Below, one piece after another: positions 1 to 8,334 of a DNA stretch of 36,852 bases. The notes beneath the pieces were generated by a model. It had not been told where the DNA came from. It saw only the letters and a program-made list of their open reading frames with translations, and did no database searches. Numbering within the stretch: the stretch's first letter is position 1; every line of letters begins with the position of its first letter. The stretch is from contig CABXRK010000016.1 of NCBI GenBank assembly GCA_902514625.1, positions 1 to 36,852 of the forward strand, given 5' to 3'. Made by a program: the position numbers and the translations under genes. This stretch comes from an uncultured Bacteroidota bacterium. GTDB lineage: Bacteria > Bacteroidota > Bacteroidia > Flavobacteriales > Flavobacteriaceae.

Positions 1-918
1 TTATATGTGCCAAATAAATCTTCATATAATGATGTTTTATTGCTATTAAAACCTCATTTGAAATCAATTAATAATTTTAGAATAGCAGCTAAAGTAAAAA
101 AATATTCATTAGGAGTTAAATCTGGAAAATTCAAAATTGACATGAAATCTAACAACAATGAAATCATTAATATTTTAAGAGGAAAAGGTTTAACAGTTAA
201 AATAACTTTTAATAATCAAGATAGATTAGAAAAATTAGCTGGAAGAATTTCTAAACAAATCGACCCTGACAGTTTGAGTTTAATTACAGCATTTAGAGAT
301 TCCCTTTTTTTAAGAAAAGAAAATTTTAATTTATATAATGCCATTTCAATGTATTTGCCAAATACATATGATTTTTATTGGAATACTTCTGCTGTTAACT
401 TTAGAAATAGAATGTTAAAAGAATACAGAAGATTTTGGTCAATCGAAAGGGTTAATCAAGCCAAAGATAAAGGTATAAATCCACTTCAAGTTTCTGTTTT
501 GGCTTCAATCATTAAAAAAGAAACATCAAAAGCTGATGAAAGAAATAGGATTGCTGGAGTGTATCTTAATAGGATAAAAAAAGGAATGTTACTTCAAGCT
601 GACCCAACAATAATTTACTCTATTAAATTAATTAACGATAATTTTGACACAATTATTAAAAGGGTTCTATTTTCAGATCTTAAAATAAACTCATTATACA
701 ACACATACAAATATAAAGGTCTTCCTCCAGGGCCTATTTCTATGCCAGATCTTTCTTCTATTAATTCAGTTTTAAATTCAGAAAATCATAAGTATTTATT
801 TTTTGTTGCTGACCCAACTAATCCTGGTTATCATAAATTTTCAAAATCTCTTAAAAAACATAATTACTATAGGAAGAAATATATTAATTGGTTAAATAAG
901 AAAAAATTATATAGATAG
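1..918 (+). CDS. mltG: MltG/YceG endolytic murein transglycosylase (5' truncated)
   Basis: The reading frame is open from the first base, so the N-terminus (including the expected single membrane anchor) lies outside the window. The family is an inner-membrane lytic transglycosylase that cleaves nascent glycan strands and helps set their length. The visible part holds the LysM-like region (about residues 20-90, counting from the GTG at base 7) and then the YceG catalytic core. The motif ASIIKKE carries the catalytic glutamate at about E172, followed by GVYLNR and LQADPT, which are typical of the family. The C-terminus has the usual GLPPGPI and ADP...GYH.F segments. The 3' end overlaps the convergent methyltransferase gene by 12 bp. 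The assignment is secure; only the true start is unseen. Confidence 0.93.
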   Translation, partial: LYVPNKSSYNDVLLLLKPHLKSINNFRIAAKVKKYSLGVKSGKFKIDMKSNNNEIINILRGKGLTVKITFNNQDRLEKLAGRISKQIDPDSLSLITAFRDSLFLRKENFNLYNAISMYLPNTYDFYWNTSAVNFRNRMLKEYRRFWSIERVNQAKDKGINPLQVSVLASIIKKETSKADERNRIAGVYLNRIKKGMLLQADPTIIYSIKLINDNFDTIIKRVLFSDLKINSLYNTYKYKGLPPGPISMPDLSSINSVLNSENHKYLFFVADPTNPGYHKFSKSLKKHNYYRKKYINWLNKKKLYR

Positions 919-1641
919 CATTTTATGAATTAAAAAAATAGCAGGTTTTTTATTTAGGTCCATTCCCTTTTTGTTTTTCCATTTTTTTATTGAACATGTT
1001 AAGATGAATTCATTTTCCATACTTAGATTAGAGGCAATGCATAATTCTGTATTAGGATTTAAAATTTCCATCATAGATTTAAACAATTTTGTGTTACGGT
1101 ATGGTGTTTCGATAAATATTTGAGTTTGATTTTCTAATTGTGATTTAGTTTCTAATTTTTTTAACTTAATTTTAAGTTCATTTTTATTAATTGGCAAATA
1201 ACCATTAAAGGCAAAATTTTGACCATTAAATCCTGAGCTCATCATTGCTAATAATATAGATGAAGGACCTATTATAGGAACAACTTTGATTTTTTTTTCA
1301 TGAGCCAGCTTGACAATTATCGAACCAGGATCAGCAATAGCAGGACATCCAGCATCTGACATAAGCCCAATATTTAATCCTTTTAAACAAGGGGTTAAAA
1401 ATGTATTTAGATAGCTTTCTGAGTGTTTATTTAAAATATAAAAAAATATTGAATTTTGATTTTTTTCAGGACAAATATATTTAATAAATCTTCTTGCATT
1501 TTTTTCTTTTTCTACTATATAATAATTAGTGTCATTTATTAAATTTTTTAATAAAATTGATATTTGTTTTTTACTTTCTTCACCGATAAAAGTTGGAATT
1601 AAATAGAGCCTTCCTTTTTTAGTTTTTCTTTTAGTAATCAT
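907..1641 (-). CDS. RsmI-like SAM-dependent methyltransferase (tetrapyrrole methylase fold)
   Basis: A 244-residue protein of the tetrapyrrole/RsmI methylase superfamily. The N-terminus GRLYLIPTFIGE and the motif SDAGCPAIADPG (residues 95-106) match the SAM-binding core, and a VVPIIGPSSILLA segment and an ETPYRN motif follow. It is the shorter Bacteroidota version, not the canonical RsmI that 2'-O-methylates C1402 of 16S rRNA: the usual TPIGN is replaced by TFIGE. The substrate is therefore uncertain, and an rRNA methyltransferase role is only the default guess. It lies downstream of dnaA on the same strand after a 116-bp gap and overlaps the end of mltG by 12 bp. Confidence 0.85.
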   Translation of the reverse strand: MITKRKTKKGRLYLIPTFIGEESKKQISILLKNLINDTNYYIVEKEKNARRFIKYICPEKNQNSIFFYILNKHSESYLNTFLTPCLKGLNIGLMSDAGCPAIADPGSIIVKLAHEKKIKVVPIIGPSSILLAMMSSGFNGQNFAFNGYLPINKNELKIKLKKLETKSQLENQTQIFIETPYRNTKLFKSMMEILNPNTELCIASNLSMENEFILTCSIKKWKNKKGMDLNKKPAIFLIHKMLSI

Positions 1642-1757
1642 TTCTATTTTAGAATATTTGCTATAGTTATAATATTAAAATAAATTCCATTATATGTAAA
1701 TATAAATTAAGAGTTTATGAAAATATATGGTTATAGGAAAATAATTAAAAAAAATTA

Positions 1758-3185
1758 TTATAAAGTAAGTTTTTGATTTAGATCTTCTACATATTTTCTA
1801 AATTGTTTATCTGTAAAAGTTAAATTATCAACAGTTTTACAAGCATGAAGAACAGTTGCGTGATCTCTTTTTCCTATTTGACTACCAATACTTGCAAGAG
1901 ATGCCTTTGTAAATTTTTTAGCAAAATACATTGCTAATTGTCTTGCTTGAACAATGTGTCTTTTTCTTGTTTTAGATTGTAGTGTATCTATATTCATTTG
2001 GAAATATTCGGAAACAATTTTTTGAATATAATCTATGGAAACTTCACGTTTATTGTTTTTTACAAATTTATCAACTATTTCTTTAGCAAGCTCATGTGTA
2101 ATTTCAATCCTATTAAAGGATGATTGTGCGATCAAAGAAATAATAGCACCCTCCAACTCTCTAATATTCGATTTAATATTTTTTGCGATATATTCAATAA
2201 TATTTTCTGAAAGCTCAACCCCATCTCTAAATAATTTATTTTTTAGAATAGATATTCTTGTTTCAAGACTCGGTTGTTGTAGTTCAGCTGAAAGTCCCCA
2301 TTTAAATCTTGAAAGTAATCTTTGTTCAATATCCTGCATATCAACAGGAGCCTTATCAGAAGTAAGTATAACTTGTTTACCATTTTGATGAAGGTGATTG
2401 AAAATATGAAAGAAAACATCTTGGGTTCCAGATTTGCCAGAAAAAAATTGAACATCATCAATTATTAAAACATCAATAATTTGATAAAAATGTATAAAAT
2501 CATTTCTTGTATTTTTCTTTACAGATTCTACATATTGTTGTGTAAATTTTTCAGCTGAAATATATAAAACAGTTTTATCAACATATTTTTCTTTTATATG
2601 AACACCGATTGCATGAGCTAGATGTGTCTTACCTAAACCAACATTTCCAAATATAAGGAGAGGATTAAAAGAGGTTCCTCCAGGCTTATTTCCAACAGCA
2701 ATTCCTGCTGACCTAGCAAGTCTATTAGAATCACCTTCTAAAAAATTTTCAAAATTGTAATTTGGGTTTAATTGAGATTCAATCTGTAAATTTTTAATTC
2801 CAGGAATAACAAATGGATTTTTCAATTCAGCACTAGAAGTAGAAATAGGTGCATCTACATTTTGAGGAATTAATGTTGAATGATTATTACTTGGAATACT
2901 TTCAGTATAGGGCTGTCTGTTTCCATATGTGTTCTCCATTTTGATTATATAAACTAATCTAGCATCTTCTCCGAGTTCTTTTGTAAGGGAAAGCTTAAGA
3001 AGTTTAACGTAATGTTCTTCCAACCATTCATAAAAAAACTTACTAGGCACTTGAATGCTTAAAGCATTATCGGAAAGCTTAACAGGGACAATTGGCTCAA
3101 ACCAAGTTTTATATGCTTGTGTTTGAATATTGTCTTTAATAAACAATAAGCAATTTCCCCATACAAGCTCAGCTTTATTAGCCAT
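1758..3185 (-). CDS. dnaA: Chromosomal replication initiator DnaA
   Basis: The AAA+ ATPase that binds DnaA boxes and melts the origin. It has 475 residues and all four domains. Domain I (about 1-80) resembles the DnaB/DiaA-interacting fold (W9, WFEP around 28-31). Domain II is a short linker (about 85-135). Domain III has Walker A GNVGLGKT (180-187), Walker B LIIDD (240-244) and a Box VII-type arginine in RLLSRFKW. Domain IV (about 380-475) carries the DnaA signature around residues 427-449 (SLASIGSQIGKRDHATV). The upstream 174 bp are almost pure A/T with long A and T tracts, and I see no cluster of DnaA boxes there. The gene is divergent from the YbgC-like gene, and the RsmI-like gene follows it. 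Confidence 0.98.
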   Translation of the reverse strand: MANKAELVWGNCLLFIKDNIQTQAYKTWFEPIVPVKLSDNALSIQVPSKFFYEWLEEHYVKLLKLSLTKELGEDARLVYIIKMENTYGNRQPYTESIPSNNHSTLIPQNVDAPISTSSAELKNPFVIPGIKNLQIESQLNPNYNFENFLEGDSNRLARSAGIAVGNKPGGTSFNPLLIFGNVGLGKTHLAHAIGVHIKEKYVDKTVLYISAEKFTQQYVESVKKNTRNDFIHFYQIIDVLIIDDVQFFSGKSGTQDVFFHIFNHLHQNGKQVILTSDKAPVDMQDIEQRLLSRFKWGLSAELQQPSLETRISILKNKLFRDGVELSENIIEYIAKNIKSNIRELEGAIISLIAQSSFNRIEITHELAKEIVDKFVKNNKREVSIDYIQKIVSEYFQMNIDTLQSKTRKRHIVQARQLAMYFAKKFTKASLASIGSQIGKRDHATVLHACKTVDNLTFTDKQFRKYVEDLNQKLTL

Positions 3186-3359
3186 TAAAATTGAAAGTTA
3201 TTTAAGTATTTGTGATTTAATTTTGTTCGTTTTAATTATTACGTAAATAAAAAAAAAAAAAAGTTAAAAAAAAATTAGTTTGGGTATTGATTTTAATTTT
3301 TTTTTTTACCATATTGTCGGTGATAAAAACTGTAAGAATTTTTAAGTTATCCTACTTAA

Positions 3360-3767
3360 ATGGACTATTTTTCTAAACCCTTTTTAATTAGATATTGTGA
3401 AACAGACAAAATGGGGTTTGTTCATCATAGTAATTTTTTAAAATATTTGGAAATTGCTCGACTTGAATGGTTAAAGAAAAAAGGAGTTTCATATCTTGAA
3501 ATGGAAAAAAATGGCATTATTATGCCTCTTGTAGATGCAAAAATTAAATATATTCATCCTGCATATTTTGATGACTTAATAAAAATTAGAGTTAAGTTAG
3601 AGAAGATTCCAGTTGTGAAGATGGAACTGTCTTATATTGTGATAAACCAGGATGATAAGATTTTATGCAAGGCTTCTACTACTTTATGTTTTTTGAATTC
3701 TAAAACTCTTAAACCATTTCGATGTCCTAAATTTTTAATTGATGCTTTTAAAAACAAAATTACTTAA
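3360..3767 (+). CDS. YbgC-type acyl-CoA thioesterase (4HBT hotdog fold)
   Basis: A 135-residue single hotdog-domain protein. Residues 10-30 hold the 4HBT/YbgC signature RYCETDKMGFVHHSNF, including the catalytic aspartate (D16) and the VHH.NF motif, followed by YLEIARLEWL. Relatives hydrolyse short- or long-chain acyl-CoAs, and in proteobacteria they sit in the tol-pal locus. Here there is no tol-pal context; the gene is divergent from dnaA. A thioesterase activity is well supported but the acyl substrate is not visible. The 3' end overlaps the convergent ribD gene by 8 bp. Confidence 0.88.
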   Translation: MDYFSKPFLIRYCETDKMGFVHHSNFLKYLEIARLEWLKKKGVSYLEMEKNGIIMPLVDAKIKYIHPAYFDDLIKIRVKLEKIPVVKMELSYIVINQDDKILCKASTTLCFLNSKTLKPFRCPKFLIDAFKNKIT

Positions 3768-4806
3768 AAGTATTAATTAAATCTCCATCTAAGTATTCTT
3801 TGGAAACCATCTTTCCTTTAAATTTTGGAGACCTTAATCCTTTTTTTAAAGTAGATTGAGTTTTTATAATTTTAATTTCGTCATAATAATTCTCATCAAT
3901 AAAATATTTTAGTGTTTTATAGCCACCTTCTACTAAAATAGATTGAATTTTTTTTTCAAATAATATTTTAAAAAAGTTTTCAAAAAATGAATCGAAGTTT
4001 ATTTTCTCCCATTTTTTGTTTCTAATAGTCATATTTTTAGAATTCGAAATTATAAGAGTTTCTCTTGAATCATTTAACAATTTTGAATTCGCAGGGATTC
4101 GATTATTGGGATCAATCACTATTCTTAATGGGCTCTTCCCCTTATAATCCCTAACATTTAACATTGGATCATCATCTATAACAGTTTGAACTCCAACTAA
4201 AACAGATTGTTCTTGAGCTCTCCATTTATGAACAACCTGTCTAGACAATTCTGTTGATAGCCAATAAGGCATTTTGTTTTTTCTAAATTCTTTTTTCGGA
4301 GCTATAAAACCGTCTTTACTTTCAGCCCATTTTAAAATTATATATGGTTTTTTTTGAATATGATATTTAAAAAATCTTTTATTTAAATCATTACATTCGT
4401 TTTCTAGGACACCAAATCTTACATTTAAACCAGATTCTAAAAGTTTTTTAATTCCTTTACCATTAATTTTTTTTGAAATATCTTTTGAACCAATAACTAT
4501 CCTGGGGATTTTCTCTAAAATAATTCTATCAACACAAGGATTTGTTTTTCCATAATGCACGCATGGTTCAAGGGTTATATATAATGTAGATTTACTTAAG
4601 ATTGATAAATCTTTTACTTTATTTATCGCTTCTATTTCAGCGTGATTTTGACCATATTTTTTATGCCACCCTTCACTAATAATTTTATTATTGTGAACAA
4701 TAAGACACCCTACCATTGGGTTGGGATAAGTGTATCCTTTAGCTTTTAGCGCTAACTGGATGCATCTTTGCATATATTTTTCATCATTTAATAATTGTTT
4801 TTCCAA
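3760..4806 (-). CDS. ribD: RibD, bifunctional pyrimidine deaminase / reductase
   Basis: Catalyses two steps of riboflavin synthesis: deamination of the GTP-derived diaminopyrimidine and reduction of its ribose side chain. The deaminase half has the zinc and catalytic residues in NHAEIEA (H55, E57) and PCVHYGKTNPC (C82, C91). The reductase half starts at PYIILKWAESKDGFIAP and continues to the C-terminus; total length 348 residues is normal. I start at a TTG because an in-frame TAA lies immediately upstream and the conserved DEKYM segment precedes the first ATG (codon 12). A shorter ATG start would cut into that conserved region. Other rib genes are not in the window. It overlaps the convergent YbgC-like gene by 8 bp. 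Confidence 0.95.
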   Translation of the reverse strand: MEKQLLNDEKYMQRCIQLALKAKGYTYPNPMVGCLIVHNNKIISEGWHKKYGQNHAEIEAINKVKDLSILSKSTLYITLEPCVHYGKTNPCVDRIILEKIPRIVIGSKDISKKINGKGIKKLLESGLNVRFGVLENECNDLNKRFFKYHIQKKPYIILKWAESKDGFIAPKKEFRKNKMPYWLSTELSRQVVHKWRAQEQSVLVGVQTVIDDDPMLNVRDYKGKSPLRIVIDPNNRIPANSKLLNDSRETLIISNSKNMTIRNKKWEKINFDSFFENFFKILFEKKIQSILVEGGYKTLKYFIDENYYDEIKIIKTQSTLKKGLRSPKFKGKMVSKEYLDGDLINTFK

Positions 4807-4850
4807 TTAATTTGTATAAGAGATATTATGGACATTGTTTATATTAACAC

Positions 4851-4858
4851 CAAAATTA
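4851..4858 (-). promoter_or_regulatory. Candidate -7 element for ribD
   Basis: On the minus strand this reads TAATTTTG, a full match to the Bacteroidota -7 consensus TAnnTTTG, about 45 bp before the ribD TTG start. No TTG is visible at the -33 position, so this could be a chance match in AT-rich DNA. Confidence 0.3.
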
Positions 4859-4903
4859 GTCTAAAAGTTTATTATTTTAATTTTTTTAAAGATCGAATTT
4901 TGA

Positions 4904-5755
4904 ATGAGACTTCAAACAATTAGAGAAAGATATATAAATCAGTTGTCGGGTCATTTCTCTAAAACTGAAATTGACTCTATTCTTAAAAAATTAATTAAAT
5001 ACTATTTCGACTGGGATTCAATTATTTTTTTGATTGAGCCTAATAAAATTATTTCAAAAAAAAATGAAGCTATTCTTAATAAATCACTTAATCAATTAAT
5101 TAAAAACAAACCCGTTCAATACATTATTGGATCAACTTTTTTTTATAAATATATTTTTCAAGTTGACCCTTCAGTTTTAATCCCTAGACCAGAGACTGAA
5201 GAACTTGTTTCTTGGTTATTAGAAATTGAGTCTAAAGACAACTATTCTAAAATTGTTTTAGATATAGGTACAGGTAGTGGGTGTATCCCAATAACATTAA
5301 AATTAGAACAAAAATCATGGAAAGTTAATTCGATTGACATCTGTAATGATGCTATTAAAATTGCAAAAAAAAATGCTAAAAGATTAAATGCAGATGTAAA
5401 TTTCTTTTGTAGAGATATAAATTTAATAGAAGATTGGTCAGAGTCTCTTGACATAATTATTTCTAATCCTCCCTATATAACTTATAAGGAAAAAACAAAT
5501 ATTAAAAAGAATGTTTTAGATTATGAGCCTTCCTCTGCTATTTTTGTTCCAAATCATAATCCTCTTGGTTTTTATAAAAAAATAATTAATTTTTCAATCA
5601 ATAATCTTAAATCTGGAGGTTTATTATATTTAGAAATCAATCCTATATTTGTTAATGAGCTAAAAGGTTTATTTTCAAAAGTATTTTTTGATAAATTAGA
5701 AGTCAAAAAAGATTTCTTTGGAAGATATAGAATGTTAAAAATTCAAAAAAGATAA
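4904..5755 (+). CDS. prmC: PrmC/HemK release-factor glutamine N5-methyltransferase
   Basis: Methylates the glutamine of the GGQ motif of release factors RF1/RF2, using SAM, to speed peptide release. The protein has 283 residues. The N-terminal helical domain (1-80) ends in KPVQYIIGSTFFY, followed by LIPRPETEELV (92-102). The Rossmann domain has DIGTGSGCIPI (120-130) and the catalytic NPPY motif at 188-191. The start ATG aligns with the usual start of the flavobacterial family. Its stop codon shares one base with the ligA start (TAATG), so the two genes are very probably co-transcribed and translationally coupled. Confidence 0.96.
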   Translation: MRLQTIRERYINQLSGHFSKTEIDSILKKLIKYYFDWDSIIFLIEPNKIISKKNEAILNKSLNQLIKNKPVQYIIGSTFFYKYIFQVDPSVLIPRPETEELVSWLLEIESKDNYSKIVLDIGTGSGCIPITLKLEQKSWKVNSIDICNDAIKIAKKNAKRLNADVNFFCRDINLIEDWSESLDIIISNPPYITYKEKTNIKKNVLDYEPSSAIFVPNHNPLGFYKKIINFSINNLKSGGLLYLEINPIFVNELKGLFSKVFFDKLEVKKDFFGRYRMLKIQKR

Positions 5756-7752
5756 TGAATATAGATTTTAAAAGGATAAAAAAACTTAGATCATTAATCC
5801 ATGAGTATAATTATGAATATTATATAAATCATAAAAGTTTAATTTCTGACAGAGAGTTTGACATTCTTTTAAAAGAATTAAGTGATTTAGAAAATTTGCA
5901 TCCAGAGTTCGAGGATTCAAATTCTCCTACTAAAAGGGTTGGTGGAGGAGTTACAAAAAATTTTAAAACGGTTAAACATAATGCGCCAATGTATTCTTTG
6001 GAAAACACTTATTCTCGAGAAGATATTATTGTTTGGAAAAAAAAGATTTCTAAAATATTAAATTCTGAAAATATTGGTTTTACTTGTGAATTAAAATATG
6101 ATGGAGCCTCCATAAATATTACATATGAAAATGGTGAATTAATTAGAGCTATAACTAGAGGAGATGGCTTAAAAGGTGATGATGTAACTTTAAATGTAAA
6201 GACTATTAAAAATATTCCTTTGAAATTAAAGGGGAATTTTCCAAAAAAATTTGATATAAGAGGTGAGATAATAATTAGTTTAGATAGATTTATGAAATTG
6301 AATAAGGATAGGATTTCAAATGGAGAAAATCCCTTTATGAATCCAAGAAACACAGCTTCGGGATCTTTAAAGCTTCAAGACAGTAAAGAAACTTCAAAAC
6401 GATCATTAAAAGCTTATATGTATGCTCTTTCATTAAGAAAAAGTCTCTTTACAAATCATTTTGATAGTTTGATTTCTGCGCGAGAATGGGGTTTTGATAT
6501 TCCAAAATCTTTAATTGAAGCTAATTCATTAGCTGAAGTCTATAAATTTATTGATTTTTGGAATAATAAAAGAGCTAATTTGAATTATGAAATTGATGGT
6601 GTTGTAATTAAAGTTAATAGCATTAGGCAACAACAAGAATTAGGATTTACATCTAAATATCCTAGGTGGGCAATTGCATATAAGTTTGAAACGGAGAGAT
6701 CAATAACTAAAATTGAATCTATATCTTATCAAGTTGGAAGAACTGGAGCAATTACTCCTGTTGCTAATTTAACACCATTATTGTTGTCAGGAACAAATGT
6801 TAAAAGAGCCTCATTACATAATGCGGATCAGATAAAAAAATTAAATTTAAGAATTGGTGACTCTGTTTATGTAGAAAAAGGCGGAGAGATAATTCCTAAA
6901 ATAGTTGATGTTTTTAAGGGAAAAAGAGGAGATATAAACAATAGTGTAAAGTTTATCAATAATTGTCCAGAGTGTAATTCTAAATTATTTAGAGTTGAAG
7001 GTGAGGCTCAACATTATTGCTTAAATGACTTGGATTGTAAACCCCAAATAATTGGTAAGATTCAGCATTTTATTTCTAGAAATGCTATGGATATCGATGG
7101 AATTGGAGCTGAGACGGTTTCTCTTTTATTTGAAAATAAGCTAATTAGGAATATTGCCGATTTATATGAGTTGAATTTTAATGATCTAATTTGTCTTGAT
7201 AGAATGGCTGAAAAATCGGTTGAAAATTTACTAGATGGAGTAAAGAAATCTAAAAAACAAGAATTTAATAAAGTTCTTTTTGGAATGGGGATTAGATTTG
7301 TTGGAACAACAGTTGCAAAGAAAATCGTTAAAAGGTTTCCTAGTATTGATCAAATTTCAAAAGCAACTTTTGAAGAATTAGTTTCAATAAATGATATAGG
7401 AGAAAGAATTGCAAATAGTATCATAAGGTTTTTCTCATTAAAAACTAATATTGAATTAGTTGAGAGATTAAAGAATAATGGGTTAAATATGAAAGAAAAT
7501 AAAGTTATCAATAAGTCTAACATATTATTTGAAAAAACAATTGTTATTTCGGGAATTTTTAATTCTTTCTCTAGAGAAGAATTAAAAAAAATAATTGAAG
7601 AAAATGGCGGCTATATTTCTAATTCTATTTCTTCAAAAACGTCATTTTTAATAGCAGGTAAGTCAATGGGGCCGGCCAAAAGAAATAAAGCACAAGAATT
7701 AGAAGTAATGATAATTGATGAGTTGGACTTTTTAAAAATGTTAGAGATATAA
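5755..7752 (+). CDS. ligA: NAD-dependent DNA ligase LigA
   Basis: Seals nicks in replication and repair using NAD+. At 665 residues it has the full domain set. Domain Ia (1-60) contains the YYINHKSLISDREFD region. The adenylation domain has the KYDG motif with the nucleophilic lysine K114. An OB fold follows, then a four-cysteine zinc finger (CPEC...C...C, around residues 405-430), a helix-hairpin-helix domain (about 435-575), and a C-terminal BRCT domain (about 590-665, with TIVISGIF and SFLIAGKSMG). Nothing appears truncated. It starts on the last base of prmC; a 70-bp gap then precedes the next block. Confidence 0.98.
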   Translation: MNIDFKRIKKLRSLIHEYNYEYYINHKSLISDREFDILLKELSDLENLHPEFEDSNSPTKRVGGGVTKNFKTVKHNAPMYSLENTYSREDIIVWKKKISKILNSENIGFTCELKYDGASINITYENGELIRAITRGDGLKGDDVTLNVKTIKNIPLKLKGNFPKKFDIRGEIIISLDRFMKLNKDRISNGENPFMNPRNTASGSLKLQDSKETSKRSLKAYMYALSLRKSLFTNHFDSLISAREWGFDIPKSLIEANSLAEVYKFIDFWNNKRANLNYEIDGVVIKVNSIRQQQELGFTSKYPRWAIAYKFETERSITKIESISYQVGRTGAITPVANLTPLLLSGTNVKRASLHNADQIKKLNLRIGDSVYVEKGGEIIPKIVDVFKGKRGDINNSVKFINNCPECNSKLFRVEGEAQHYCLNDLDCKPQIIGKIQHFISRNAMDIDGIGAETVSLLFENKLIRNIADLYELNFNDLICLDRMAEKSVENLLDGVKKSKKQEFNKVLFGMGIRFVGTTVAKKIVKRFPSIDQISKATFEELVSINDIGERIANSIIRFFSLKTNIELVERLKNNGLNMKENKVINKSNILFEKTIVISGIFNSFSREELKKIIEENGGYISNSISSKTSFLIAGKSMGPAKRNKAQELEVMIIDELDFLKMLEI

Positions 7753-7822
7753 CATTTAAAAACATTTTGAAACAATTTTTCATTAATTTAATTTAGATTT
7801 TTATAATTTATAAATTTAGATC

Positions 7823-8326
7823 ATGTTTGAGTATTTCTCAAATTACCTATATAAATTAATTTTTAATCGATTGTTTAAAAAAAGAACAGTTGTTAAGAAT
7901 TATAATATTAAAAGAAAAATTAAAAACATTGGAATAATTATAGGCCATAATTTTGATTTTGACGATTTTTTTATTGATAATATAGCCTTAAAGTTTAACG
8001 TTTTAAAAAAAAATATTTTCATTTTAGATTTTAATAAAAAGAAATATCAATTTGTTAATAATTATCAATATAAAAAAGATGATATATCTTTTTTTGGATC
8101 TTTATCAGGGGCTTCTAAAATTTTTTCAAATCAAGATTTTGATTTATTAATAAATTATTTTAATTCAAATCGATTCTTAATGAATATAATTAGTTTAAAA
8201 TGTAATAAAAAAATCAGTGCAGGTTTTATTAATTCTGATAAAAGGATTAATGATATTGTTTTTAGTTTTTCGCCTGAAAATAAAGATGTTTTTTTAAATG
8301 AAATAATAAAGTTTATTAAGAATTGA
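7823..8326 (+). CDS. DUF6913 family protein, unknown function
   Basis: A 167-residue protein that I recognise as the Bacteroidota DUF6913 family, usually found just upstream of dapA. A basic N-terminal segment (residues 1-35, many K/R and aromatic residues) is followed by an alpha/beta pattern: IKNIGIIIG (strand), then ISFFGSLS, FDLLINYF and IVFSFSPEN...FLNEIIKFI. No signal peptide, metal motif or nucleotide-binding motif is visible, so I assign no function. Its stop codon lies 8 bp before the dapA ATG, so the two genes are almost certainly one transcript. Base composition matches the neighbours, with no sign of transfer. Confidence 0.8.
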   Translation: MFEYFSNYLYKLIFNRLFKKRTVVKNYNIKRKIKNIGIIIGHNFDFDDFFIDNIALKFNVLKKNIFILDFNKKKYQFVNNYQYKKDDISFFGSLSGASKIFSNQDFDLLINYFNSNRFLMNIISLKCNKKISAGFINSDKRINDIVFSFSPENKDVFLNEIIKFIKN

Positions 8327-8334
8327 AAAGAGAT

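Noticed and set aside
1740-1760. Hairpin at the dnaA stop codon (AATAATT - six A's - AATTATT)
   Set aside because: The arms contain only A and T and would be very unstable. Such structures are expected by chance in this composition, and only a short T-run follows on the minus strand.
2035-2388. Open frames antisense to dnaA, ligA, GH97 and other genes
   Set aside because: They lie fully opposite well-conserved genes, show no family motifs, and are best explained as shadow frames of AT-rich coding sequence.
3186-3359. Replication origin next to dnaA
   Set aside because: The region is AT-rich but I found no TTATNCACA-type boxes; the nearest hit is a single TTATCCTAC at 3347-3355, with no cluster. 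I therefore do not call an origin.
4895-4902. GAATTTTG just before prmC as a -7 element
   Set aside because: The first base deviates from TAnnTTTG and the motif ends 1 bp before the ATG, which would put the transcription start inside the gene.
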